From: Eudromia elegans
Taxonomy: Eukaryota > Chordata > Aves > Tinamiformes > Tinamidae
DNA: 64,000 nt
Assembly: GCA_003342815.1 (NCBI GenBank)
Contig: PTEX01000163.1
Location: 481,714 to 545,713, forward strand
Reading direction: 5' to 3'
Position 1 is the first letter of the stretch; each line of letters begins with the position of its first letter. Under the pieces are notes generated by a model. That model saw nothing but the letters and a program-made list of their open reading frames with translations, was not told the origin of the DNA and made no database searches. Made by a program: the position numbers and the translations under genes. Below are positions 49,301 to 60,360 of the stretch, one piece after another.

Positions 49301-52300
49301 CTAGTTAGCAGAAGAAACTACATTCCCATGTGTTGTGATCAAAATCTGTTTGTTCTCTCTAGTGTAAAGGAGGAGGTGTTCTGGAGAAATTACTTTTACA
49401 GGGTGTCCCTAATTAAACAGTCTGCACAACTCACTGCACTTGCTGCTCAACAGCAAGCAGTAGGGAAGGAAGAGAACAAAGGCAGAGAAGAGGACAGTCA
49501 ACTGAAAGGTATGGAAAGGTTTGCTCTGACCTAGCTCATGAAGTTGAGTAGTCTAATTTCTGTCCTGAATACTGACTATATGTACCAAATGATTTAGAAT
49601 TTCTATCCTAGATTTCCTGTGAAATCAGGCAGCTTGCTGGATTTTTTTGCCTAGTTAGGGGAGAGGTGGTGCTCCCAGCACTTTTAACCCATTTTCCAAT
49701 TTCAGCCAATTTTCACAGAATAGTAGAAATCTCAAAAAAGAAAACTTTGTACTTGTCCTATTAAAGCTCAAGACACAAACTCAGGTGATCTCTGGAGCTC
49801 TTTTTTGACCTGTCATCAGAGGAAAGTAGGAGGTACTTTTGGTTCGTGTGTAAGACACGAGGCACCAGGCATCCCTGCCAGCTGGTGGGCTTGTTGCTCC
49901 AGGCGTATCTCAGCACTGTTGCTTTGCATAGGCCCCCTCGTGCCACACAAGTCAGTTGATGATTTGGAGGTGAGATTACTGCATAAAGGGCAGGCACAGG
50001 GGCATGCAGGACATGGAAAGGGACAGAGTATATTGTAGATATTGTAGATATGTGGAATGATGGGGGGACATGAGGCTAGCTAACCAATAATCCCATCTCT
50101 TTATTCTTACTTCAGTTGCTTATTTCACCTTTCCTTTTTTTTTTTTTTTTTTTTTTTCCCCCCCCCTTACAATTTCTCAAGGTTCCTGCAGAGCTTGCCT
50201 GTGTTCTTGATGGCCCAAGCCAACATTTTACAGCTGGGTCTTGACACCTTGAACATAAGCAGTTCAACCTTGGGGTGAGGGGAAAGCTGCCAGGTGACCT
50301 GTGTAGCAGAATTTCTGTGTTGCATATGAGATACCTTTTGCAAACAGACGATAGTTTGCCCTCCATTTCTGTAGATTCTGTCCAGGCAGGGCCTCCTTTT
50401 AAAATGAATCGGGTAATTGTGTCTCAGTCAAAATCCAAATAACATTGACAGGACAGTTCAGTCTGGAATTTGCTCCAGATCAGAAGGCACCAATTCTGAC
50501 TTCTTAAACGCAGGACGGTTCACTGCTGTCCCAACAGACCATGGTTACTCAAACTTTGTGGTATGTTCCTGGGGTGAACAGTACACTATCAGTCGTAAAA
50601 CTCATGCCATTTTGGGTTTAGGAAGCTTAAAAGATTTTAAAAAAAAAAGAGAAATTATGGCCTGTGACAGTATTACAGGGAACTTTAGGCCAGATTGTGC
50701 AATGTGGCCACAGGCAGTGCACTCCAGGCCCTGAGCAGACTCCCCAGGAGCCATTGGACTGGGAAAAGCAGGATCCCTCTCTCTGAGGAGGTCAAGGACA
50801 ATAAAGAAGCAGCCCGATGTGATTTATTTGTTTATTGTAATTATATCATTCTTCTGCTGCATATAATTTAAAGGACCATTTCAAGCAAAGGAGTATAAAA
50901 TTTGTGAATTGCATTCTGCACCTTCAATTTAAAATGTGCTAGTTACAAAGAAATGAAACTGCAAGTTACATGACAATGAATATTCCAATTGTTTTGGTAG
51001 TTTTGTAAGCATGTGGGCTTTTTTGTTGCTTTGTTCTTTTCTTTGTGGGACAGAAAAGCATTAGAGAAAATAGGTTTATGCAGGGAAACAACTGAGAGAA
51101 TTGTTAGAAAATATTTTAAATACTCTTTTTTTTCCCAGAGTTACTTCAGGTTAATTCTGCTTTATAGTGAAAATCTATTAAAGAGACATAGCTTACAGAA
51201 ATACCTGATGTATGTGAGAGAGGATGTTCAATGGCTTATCTTCAGTTATATATATTAATCCATTTGCTTTCTTTGGCTGCCTCCCCTATGCTTCTAAAAA
51301 GATTACGCAACTGCTGGGCTTTTCAGTAAATAAAATATCCTGACAAAAGACATCCTTGTACTCAGGCTTCTCTCCAGTGACCATTTTGCTTTTATTTTCT
51401 CTTTCTGTACATGCCTTGTACATACCATTTATGAGCATTGTTCCAAGTTGCAGCTTATGTTTTCCATTGCTGCTGTCTCTTGTGCTGTGCTTTTTTTTCT
51501 TCTTGTTGTTGTTAAAAATACTAACAATGTTTTGGCCCATATTTGTACTATCACAAACTATTTTAGCTACTACTAAAGGTGAAACTTTTGGTCCCATCTT
51601 GCCTGCCTCTGTGGTAACATTTTTCGGTGGATACTCTCCTGCCCTTTTATGCTTTGCTTTAGGATTTTGTCTTTAGTTGTCTCTGCCTCTTCACTTGCAC
51701 TCATGTTCCTGTGTAATCTTTACTGTGTATATGGGCTTTGAGTTGTACTTTTTTTTTCTCTCCCCAAACTTTTTTTTAACCAATGGCTAGTTAATCTACC
51801 CCTTCAAAGTTCATGTGCCTCTAGTCCAGTATTTCATACAAGTCCAACATCTTTTCCAGAGTACCTTATAATCAGCTTAGATTTTGCCTTGTCAAACCTG
51901 TGAGCCTTGTTTTTCTTCCTGCCTTCTTTTATATTAATTCCCTATATTTACTTTAATTAGAAGCCTGACAAGATGAGTGATATTTTTGTCAACTGACACT
52001 GTTGTTTAGTGTTGCGTAACTTTTTAATCTATTCATACAAAACTAAGACCTCCATGCCCTAACTAGGTCGTCTTGTGCTTATTCAAATATTGGCCAAAAA
52101 AAGTAGCATTAAAAAAATTGCCAAAACCACTTTTCTTCAGGAAGTCATAAACTGGTCAACAATTACAAAGGAAGCAAAGGTCAAGACAAGTGGATAATAT
52201 CAATTCGATATGAGAGGAAAAGCAGTCTCAAAGATATTAATTCTTTATGTATTTCATGTAACTTGGCATCTAGTTAAAGGAACGAAATTGTATTGTTGGT

Positions 52301-55300
52301 TCCAGCACAAGGAAGTTGACAATGTAAAGCTGCTTTTTACTAGATAGCTCACACACTTGCAAAGTGCAGTTTCAGAGAAGCTGCGACTTCGGTTCCTCAT
52401 GTAAAAGAGCTATTCTTTAATGCTCCAAGCTTACTCTCTCATCAGAACAAGGTTCTTCTCTTTGCCTTTCAGTGCATGACATTTAGGCCCATTTCTTACT
52501 CTTCTCTTCATGTCATATGACTTCTGTGCTCCTCCTGCATTCAGGTCCCATTTTTGTCATATTCTGACAAGCAACTTGTGTTCTCTTCTGTGTGCAGTTT
52601 TCTTTTATGTGTGCAGCTGTCATCAGCTCCAGAAATGTCTAGCACAGTTCTTATTTTTGTCAGGCTTAACAGCTAAGTGAATGCATTCTCTCTCTTTTTC
52701 CTTTTTTTTTTTAATTTCTTTTTGGTTATTTTTTCTTACTTTTAAGGATTTTTTTCCCACCTTTGGATTATTCATTATATCAACTGATAGAATTATGTTG
52801 ACTGTTAGGAGTAGTGACTGTCTTCTCCTTTGGCTTCTATAGTGCCTTACAATAGAAATTTGAGTGTATATGTATCTTTGTAATCTTTGAGCCTTTCGGT
52901 CGATGAGCCTTTAAGTGGCATTTAGAAACATTTCCTCTAGCTTAATAATGCATAAGTTCTGCCAAAACAGATTTTCTTCACTATTGTTTTTAAGCATATT
53001 CACTGCGAAATCTGGTTACTATTCATATGCTTCTCCTTATCACAGACAACTTACTTGATTTCCCTTTCTGCATCTCATTGCTTCAGTAAAACAATTTCAG
53101 AAAATAGAAAGCTGCTACTGCTGTGGCTGGTTGGCTTGCCAAATAGAAGCACTTCTGCTATTAATTACAATGCTGAAAGTTTTCCTTTACGCAAGTTGAA
53201 CGTGTAGTTAAATGAGCAGTGTTAAACTGTAGGTTCCTAGGACAATGTAACTTTGGTTTTAAGCGATGTAGTATGTAGGTCACATTTGCAAACCCAAGGC
53301 ATGGCTATTTCAATGAAAGTGTTTCAGCTCTGCAAGAGAAACAGGGCAACTCACCCTCTTGAACAACAAACCTCTTATCTTTGAGCCATCCTCTTAGAAA
53401 CTCTTTGAAATTGCAATCAAAGAGAAATCTGTTGGATAATACCCAAAGAGTCTTTTTTTTTTTTTTTTTTTTTTAAAATCCATCAGGGATCTCGTGCAAT
53501 TCAAAAGACCACTAGAGGCTGTAAAGATAGGCTAACCGTCCAAATCACTATATTTTATACTGACAAAGATATATTTACTAGACCATGTTTTTACTGAATC
53601 TGAGTTTTAACAGATCTTGGGGGCTATGAACCAACCATGTTTCATTTTATATTGAAATGACCTTTCTGAACGTTGGATTTTGTAATTGGTGGATAAAACA
53701 AGAAGCAGTTGTCTGCTAGTAACCCTTCCTGATGTTCAGTGTTTCTTCTCAAAGCTGAGTGGTGTCTGTAAAATACAGTTAATTGTCTTCCATTTCATCT
53801 CAGTCCATCACCTCCCTGTATGCAGTTTAATTAGCATGGCTGGTGGGGAGGAAAAAAAGCAGGCGCAAATTGGAGACTTCCCCTTTGTAATGCAGAAGCT
53901 ATGTGCGTGCATGGGCTGCGTAGCCAAATGCCACGTTCTCATCCTTCTCCACATACCAGGAGCTATTTCCTTGGAAAGGAGGTGGATGTAGGAGGGTGGT
54001 GCTAGGCTAATTCTCAGCACTACAGATTGGGATGTGACCCAGCACTGAGCTGCTCTGCTGCTCCTGCAGTGCAGAGGGGCCTTGTGCTTAAGGCTTTGCT
54101 GTGGCCTTGTGCATTGGGTGCTTGGCACTGAGCAGCCAAGGGTCCTGCAGCCTCTTTGGGCTGGCTGTTGGGTGCAGTAACAGATCTGCCACAGCCTGGA
54201 GAGGAGAGCGAATAAATAGGGTGTGGCAGGAGCCATTGAGCTGCATATGCAAGAGCAAACACCAATTAAAGAATTATTTTAATTAGAGCTGATCTTAATT
54301 TTACAAATTGAACCCCTCAAAATTCCCCTTTCAGAAATTGCTGAGTTAGCAAGAGAGGCCCCACTGCAATACATGGAGCTGCAAGCTCAAGTGCTTTGCA
54401 CACTAAAACAAGTAAAACTGCTGACCTAGCACATAACTATGACCACAACCTGCCCAGTATGTTAACTGCTCTTGCAACCATATGGCTTTTCATTGTAGTC
54501 CTTCTATCTTGCTAGTTGCATGTAGAGAACGAAGTCTGAAATGTTCTTTACCTGTCAAGAATAAGATTTGGCCTTGCATACAAACAGTCCTGCCCTTCTA
54601 GCCCCACACTACTAAATTCAGAGTGCCTGCTAAGCGTTACTGAGAAAATAGGGGCAACTTCCAAGGTTCCTGGTTTTCAGTGATTTCTTTTCTTCTGTGT
54701 GGAAGGGAAGGCTGCAAAGGGATCTTCTCAGGAGCTTTTGGGATGTGCACACAGGTGGAGTTGGTAGATCTGAGCCAGGTGCTTTCTGTAGCAGCGGCAA
54801 ACCAGGTAAGGGTGGCAGCTACTCTAGGTGATTGCTGGATTTCAGGAGCAAGTCTTTGTCTCTATAACATTATAGATTTTGCACCTTATGGTACAGGTAC
54901 AATCCGTGAGTGTTTTATAGAACGCATTCTTCCTGTTTCCTAGCTGTTCATGTTTCATAGTTACTTGGATCATTTTGAGGTGTAGTGTTTAAGTTTGGAT
55001 TCAAGAGGAAGGAAATATTTGGTGAATTTGACTTAATTAAGCATATAAAAACTCTCATTTTCAAAGTCTTGTTTTCAGTGCTTCATCCATGGCTGAATTC
55101 AGCCTTTAACCATGGGGATTCCTTAAAATTGAAGATAGTGTTTCCTTTTATATGCAAAAGCTATGCAGATTAAATGGGATCTTTACTTAAATGTAACTTT
55201 TTTTTCCCTTCTCTCACTAGAAACTGTACGGCCCAAAACACCACCTGTTACAATAAAGTCTCAGCTAAAGTCTCAAGAGGTAAAAATGCATCTGTATTTT

Positions 55301-57904
55301 ATCTGGTATTTAGTATGTGAAACTGTCATTTAATACATAATTAGGCGTCCTTTTGAGTCAGTTGTAATAATATAAATATCTGCCACTTTTATGCTGTTTT
55401 GCTGCTGTTCCTGCCGATTCCTCTGCTGTTCTGTAGTGAGAACATTTGATTTTACTACATACACTTCAAAACTCATTTTTAGTAGAAAAAAATGATAGTG
55501 TATCTGAAGAATAAATACTTTCATTAATGTCCTCCACGCTGTAACAATACAAGGTAGTTCTTTTGTTTTGTTCATTTTTAACTCTGAAGGATAAGATGGT
55601 TCCACCATGTTTGTATTACCAAGTTTGTATAGCATTTAAACATGGTGGCTTCATTAAAATGTAGACTCTTGCACATGCACAGTGTGCCACATTGTGTCCA
55701 ATGCTTTAGCAGCAGCAAGTTTAACTTTAGGGCATCTAGATTATGAATTTCCGTAGCTACATTATTTAATTTTGAAAGCACAAAGAACTTTCCTTGACAC
55801 TGCAAAACCTGTGAATTTGGATGCCTAATGACTCTTTGTAAAAAAGCTTTTAGGGGAAGGCAAAAAGAAGCCTAGGATAGAAAGCAGACTGTTTTCAGTA
55901 TAGCTGACTTACATTCTTGTCTGTGCAAAAAAATATTCTTTAAAAATGCATTTGTTATACATTTTGGTTTTTTGGTGACTCCGTAAATGGCAGTCACCAA
56001 AGGGAACATATGTGTTGGTGGCACTTTTTGGTCTCTTTGTGAATAAGCTTCTACAAAACTACCTTACTGCAGGATGAAGAAGAGATTTCCACAAGTCCAG
56101 GTGTGTCAGAATTTGTGAGTGATGCTTTTGATGCCTGCAGTTTGAATCAGGAAGACCTAAGAAAAGAAATGGAACAACTGGTGCTAGACAAAAAAAGAGA
56201 AGAGACTTCACCAGTAGAAGGTAAGGTTTGAAAAAATAATTACTTTTTCTTGGCACCTGTTTTACCACATCTGTTCTTGTGGGCCTTTTTTAGTGATTGT
56301 ATAAGGCTACATGATAAGGATTTTATTCTTTTAGTGTTTCTTACCATTGTCTCAAATAGAATAATTTTTAAGATGGGTGATTGAAAAAAAAGTACTGCAC
56401 TTAAATTTAGGAAAGAATATTTATGAATGTTTTTCAAAGACCTGTTCTGCAATGAAATATTACAGAAATCAGTGATAGCTATTAGAACAGTCTAGTCATG
56501 TTTCCTGCGGAGCATTGTTTGTACAAAGAATCTAAAAATTTTAAATGGCTCTTTTATGAAAGTTAGTAGCGTAATATTTTGTCTGGCTCGTCTCTCTATG
56601 TTCTCTCATAGATGCTTACATGCCACCCATGTTTGTTCTTTTTTTGTTTGTTTCTTTAATTGACATCCTTCTAATTATAGTACAGTTCATTACTGGAAGT
56701 CAGGCAATATTTTCTTCTGTTTGAACATAAGCAGTATAGGCCATGTTTGTACCAGGACATGGATTTACAGATGCCTGTGCTGTAAAAGTTTTACGTGCAT
56801 TTGGAGACAGTTAAAATTTAACAAATAGATTTGAGAAGGATGAGTTTTATTCTTAAAATGATTCTTAAGAAGTTGGTATAGAAAGTGGAAAAATAAAATT
56901 GGTCTGTGGTGATATGATTGGCTGTATGCAATGCACCATTTACTAAGAAGATACGTTTGCCTATAGATATTTTTCAGTGTATGTTGTGAATCCTTGTTTT
57001 CTGATTTTTTTTCCAATATATAAGCAGTCTTGAGGATATTTTAATAATAATTTCTTGCATGTAGCTTTTTGATGAAAATGTAAACATTAACATGCATTTC
57101 ATTTAGAAAACTGTCAGCTGGCCTACTGACTTGGGTTTTAAAATTACTTACTTTCATATCCAAAGTACTGTAATAGTAATTATTATGTAATATTTTAGTA
57201 ATATTTCTCCTCCCCTTTTCTCTTGCATATGATAGGTAGAGAAAGTTAAACCACAGATTAATAAAAAGGAATGTCTTCTGACATACTTCTTTTTCTGACC
57301 AGAAGTACAAGATGATTACCTTTAACATTGATTAACTTATCTAGCAAAAAAAAAAAATCAAGATCCAATATTGTGGATAATTTTAAGAAGAAATAGGTAT
57401 ATTCTACACACTTTTATTCATTTCCTAAATAATGCACACTTTTTTTGTGAGACTTCATGGAGATTGAGTTGATAATAGGAAAGACTTGAATTCACTGTAG
57501 AAAAGGAGTTTGGAAAAGGAAACTTGTTACAGCTAAGCCTTAAACTTGCTTTTTTATCTATTTATATACTTATTAAAGCATACGCACAGGAATCCAAATA
57601 TGTTTGTTAATTCGTAATTACAGTCATCAAAAACTAAAATTTTTAATCTTGATGTTTCTTTTATTTTGAATGAGAACTTCCACGGGAATAAGGGAGATAG
57701 CATTGATTCAATGAAATTTATCTAGGTCTATTGGGGAAAAAAAAATTGATTCTCATACATTGTTTATGTCTTGTAGAAGAGACTGCTGATTGGGAAAAGG
57801 AGCTACAGCAAGAGCTTCAAGAGTATGAGGTGGTGACAGAATCAGAAAAACGTGATGATAACTGGGACAAAGAAATAGAAGAAATGCTGCAAGAAGAGAA
57901 TTAA
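37149..57904 (+). CDS. SYAP1: Synapse-associated protein 1, complete, 9 exons, 355 aa
   Basis: SYAP1 is a BSD-domain protein of cytoplasm, Golgi and neurites. It has been reported to promote mTORC2-dependent Akt1 phosphorylation. Exons: 37149-37335, 40490-40608, 45468-45534, 47176-47249, 47570-47709, 49363-49508, 55221-55279, 56073-56220, 57777-57904 (stop TAA 57902-57904). They sum to 1068 nt with every phase matching. The human protein is 352 aa (from memory) and very similar from residue 64 on. The N-terminus (residues 1-62) is Ala/Glu/Pro-rich and diverged. The BSD region is roughly residues 155-215, with the signature Phe202-Trp203 in [19 protein letters not shown]. The C-terminal tail is acidic and probably coiled ([14 protein letters not shown]). 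The ATG has G at -3. Confidence 0.96.
37336..40489 (+). other. SYAP1: SYAP1 intron 1
   Basis: 3.15-kb GT-AG intron. Its first 100 bp are still GC-rich. No element recognised. A 138-codon antisense open frame (39055-39471) is crossed by an A-rich run and matches no known family. Confidence 0.9.
40490..40608 (+). CDS. SYAP1: SYAP1 exon 2, residues 63-102
   Basis: 119 nt, acceptor tgtgaaag, donor gtattt. It encodes [20 protein letters not shown] through GKIDSIIDK, a predicted amphipathic helical stretch strongly conserved with human. Confidence 0.95.
40609..45467 (+). other. SYAP1: SYAP1 intron 2
   Basis: 4.9-kb intron holding one sense-oriented CR1 tail; the rest is AT-rich sequence without recognised features. 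Confidence 0.9.
41085..41391 (+). mobile_element. CR1 LINE 3' fragment in SYAP1 intron 2
   Basis: Sense-oriented CR1 tail covering the end of the ORF2 region (tggaacaggctgcccagaga, remnant of [10 protein letters not shown]) and the whole 3' UTR to cattctatgattctatga. It is the same subfamily as the copy at 585-1262, whose tail reads almost the same on the opposite strand. Confidence 0.9.
45468..45534 (+). CDS. SYAP1: SYAP1 exon 3, residues 103-125
   Basis: 67 nt, acceptor ttcttttag, donor gtagtg. It encodes [20 protein letters not shown] then KS. Confidence 0.94.
45535..47175 (+). other. SYAP1: SYAP1 intron 3
   Basis: 1.6-kb intron with a short purine-rich patch (agagagagacagagag near 46378). 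Otherwise nothing seen. Confidence 0.9.
47176..47249 (+). CDS. SYAP1: SYAP1 exon 4, residues 125-149
   Basis: 74 nt, acceptor ctaataatag, donor gtgagt. It encodes [20 protein letters not shown] then LALSA. Confidence 0.95.
47570..47709 (+). CDS. SYAP1: SYAP1 exon 5, residues 150-196
   Basis: 140 nt, acceptor tttcaaag, donor gtaagt. It encodes [20 protein letters not shown] through RFDLVPK, the first half of the BSD domain. Only 320 bp of intron separate it from exon 4. Confidence 0.96.
47710..49362 (+). other. SYAP1: SYAP1 intron 5
   Basis: 1.65-kb intron with a C8A10-type run near 48069-48086. No repeat or nested gene recognised. Confidence 0.9.
49363..49508 (+). CDS. SYAP1: SYAP1 exon 6, residues 196-245
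   Basis: 146 nt, acceptor ctctctag, donor gtatgg. It encodes [19 protein letters not shown] then [18 protein letters not shown] onward. It carries the BSD signature Phe202-Trp203. Confidence 0.96.
50135..50166. repeat. (T)23(C)9 tract
   Basis: 23 T directly followed by 9 C in SYAP1 intron 6, a compound homopolymer. Confidence 0.95.
51286..51680 (-). pseudogene. unrecognised antisense coding-like block
   Basis: The - strand is open in one frame for about 130 codons. Composition is protein-like and Lys-rich, e.g. [18 protein letters not shown] and [19 protein letters not shown] do not recognise the family. It could be a decayed retrocopy, an old exon, or chance. No splice sites or promoter are evident, and an A-rich patch lies about 150 bp beyond its 3' side (51124-51136 on the complement). 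Confidence 0.25.
53453..53474. repeat. (T)22 homopolymer
   Basis: Run of 22 T in SYAP1 intron 6. Confidence 0.9.
55221..55279 (+). CDS. SYAP1: SYAP1 exon 7, residues 245-264
   Basis: 59 nt, acceptor ctctcactag, donor gtaaaa. It encodes [20 protein letters not shown]. This is a Thr-Pro-containing linker after the BSD domain. Confidence 0.95.
55280..57776 (+). other. SYAP1: SYAP1 introns 7 and 8
   Basis: Intron 7 (55280-56072) and intron 8 (56221-57776) flank exon 8. Both are GT-AG and AT-rich with no recognised element. Confidence 0.9.
56073..56220 (+). CDS. SYAP1: SYAP1 exon 8, residues 265-314
   Basis: 148 nt, acceptor cttactgcag, donor gtaagg. It encodes [20 protein letters not shown] through [10 protein letters not shown]. 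Confidence 0.96.
57777..57904 (+). CDS. SYAP1: SYAP1 exon 9, residues 314-355 and stop
   Basis: 128 coding nt, acceptor gtcttgtag. It encodes [20 protein letters not shown] through [10 protein letters not shown], then TAA. The acidic C-terminus is nearly identical to human. Confidence 0.96.
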
Positions 57905-60360
57905 GCATTTTCATGAAATCACTATAATCCTAATCTTCTAAAAACTGACATGAAATTTTGCTTTCATATTTTGCTTATGAAAAATCTTCAAACAACATGA
58001 CAGAATCTAAGACCATTATAATTCCATACAGGGATAGAACCAGTATTGCTGTTCTATATTTGAGCAGTTTCTTCACAGTTATTTTAAAAGAAAATAAAAA
58101 AAGAGAGGCACTACAGGCTACATGTAATAATTAAAAGTGGTAAGATTGTTACATGGAACAACATTGTGAGGCATTCTTGAGTGGTCAAGAACTCCTGCAG
58201 GAACACTTCTAAACTGAAGAATCTCAAGTTAAGTTTGTTTGCAGCCTTCTGTTAAGGATGTAAAATTGGATATTGTAGGTAACTTAGTCCTTGAAAATAA
58301 CTATATTTCCTCACACCTGCACTCTCGTCCCTGTATGATCTGTGAATGTGTACCATTTATAAGGTACTTGTAACTAGTAGCTTTAGTGTGTATTTAAGTT
58401 CCTTAACATATGTAGCCAAAGACTTTATATAAAAGCCTATCAGATTAACTTCTGATAATGTGTTTAAAAATACTAATTCAGACTCCAAAAGATGTACAGA
58501 CTTGATTGGGTGATAAAACCTGCAAATGTTTATGCATTTAGATACAAGATAGTTCCTACTTGGTTTAACCTGGTGTTTTTATTAATGCATCATAATAGGC
58601 TACTGCATTTTCCCTACGGAAAGGTTGTTAAATGCATTCTTTCTTCAAAAGATTGTTATTTCCATTTCATTTTATTCTCTACATGAGAGCAAATTAAATG
58701 TTTTTCTTTGTTTTATATGCTGAGAAATATAAACCTTTGGCTGGTTTGGACTTCTTTATTAAATACTGTAGATATGTATAAAATTGGTTTGTTTCTTTGG
58801 AGTGTGAGGGCAGGGTGAGTGGCAAATATACTGAAATATGCCTGACCATGGCTGGATACTTCAGACTTGTGCATATTTCAAAAATATACTTTGTCACAGT
58901 AAGTCATGAAATCTAAATAAAAAGTTTTCTTTATAGGTCTTTTGATTCTTATTAGACTGCTGGATATTATGTGTAGTTTTCCCATTAAGTTAGTACCTTT
59001 ATATAATGAAAACGTAATGCTCCATTTATCATATACTCCATTAACTTTTAATGCAAAACACCTCTAAGTCTAAATAAAAAGGAAAATGAGTGAAATAAAG
59101 CAGGATCCACTGAGCACAACTAAATAGTGCAAAAGTTAAATGCAGTAAGTTCTGCTCACACGGGCATTGCTCGCTAGTTCTGCCCTTATTGGCAATACTC
59201 CTTTACTAGTGTGTTCAGACTGCAAAATGGGCCAATTCTTCCAAACTATGGTTTTTCTGTTTTTGTTTGTTTGTTTTGCTTTTTTTTAAAGAAAGAATAT
59301 ACTTTTATATTACTTTTTCTACAATACTTTCCATCTTGAACTATGGAGCCAATATGGATCCATAGAGTAATTCAGAGAATGTGTGTTAAAAGAGAAAAAG
59401 TAGAGCGGAAGTAAAAGCTTTGATATGACAAATAGCTTCTTATGTAAATGTTCTGAAACGTGCACTGTTGGGATTTTTTTTTTTTTTTTTAGTGTGCTAT
59501 AGTTCAGTAACTGCTGAGATTTGGCATGGCAAATCTCTTAGTTCAAGAAATTAGTCTTTTCCATTGATGGTGAATTACAAAATTTATATAAATATGAACA
59601 ACATCTGGGCTTGAAGTATGTGGGGTTTTTTGTTCTTGCTGGGTTTTTGTTGGTGGTGGTTTTTCTTCCCCTACAAGAAGTTAATATCCAAACCTGGAAA
59701 CACTGGGATAAGGAACTGTTGAGTTTGCTTTTATTGCCAAAATGCCATCCCTAAATGAGTCTTGATAATGAGATTTCATTAGCATTATTGCACTGTAGAA
59801 GAAATCAGATGCTTTCATTTCTTTATGAAAATCCATGTATTTGGCAGTTTTCCTGTGAAAAGGCATATTGCAAAGTAAGTTGGCTGTGTAAATGTAGATT
59901 TGCAGAACAGAAAAGCAGTGATGCTTTGGGGAAAAACTGAGCTTGCTTTTGCAAGGTGGCATTTGATAGATGTAGACTAAAATCAAACTAGAAAGCACGA
60001 GTGCAGCTAAATGTAGAAGCACCAAGAACAAGAATCAAAGCTTTTATGTAGCTAATGGATTTCACAGCATATCCAGCAATAATCTTCATAGACAAACTTG
60101 AGTGATTTACTAACATGTACACAATTCAGGTGTTATTACCTGATTTCAAATTATTTGCTGTTTTCATATTATTTTAATGCTTTTTTGCCTTTTTTTTTTG
60201 CTCTTCAAGGCAGCCAATAAACATGTTTGTGCAGATTTTTATTTTCATGCATTTTCATAGTCAAGGAAGAATTTGTCCAAATGGAAAAAAAAAAAAGCCA
60301 ATGTATTGTTTGTGTAAAACCAAGTATAGAAATAAATGCAGTTAGCATGGTGGGATAAGG
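57905..60360 (+). other. SYAP1: SYAP1 3' UTR with several poly(A) signals
   Basis: AATAAA hexamers occur at 58916-58921, 59073-59078, 59094-59099, 60216-60221 and 60331-60336. The first would give a UTR of about 1.0 kb, the last about 2.4 kb. Which are used cannot be decided from sequence. Confidence 0.55.

Larger units (their letters stand above)
49509..55220 (+). other. SYAP1: SYAP1 intron 6 (largest)
   Basis: 5.7-kb intron with two T runs, a GC-richer patch at about 53840-54240, and an unexplained lysine-rich coding-like block on the - strand near 51286-51680. No CR1 tail. Confidence 0.9.

Noticed and set aside
51520-51545. TGEKP motif suggesting a C2H2 zinc-finger linker in the antisense block
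   Set aside because: TGEKP occurs once, without the paired Cys and His spacing of a zinc finger.
53808-54236. 142-codon antisense open frame in SYAP1 intron 6
   Set aside because: Follows local GC enrichment; Cys/Ser/Gln-rich with no domain and overlapping open frames on both strands.
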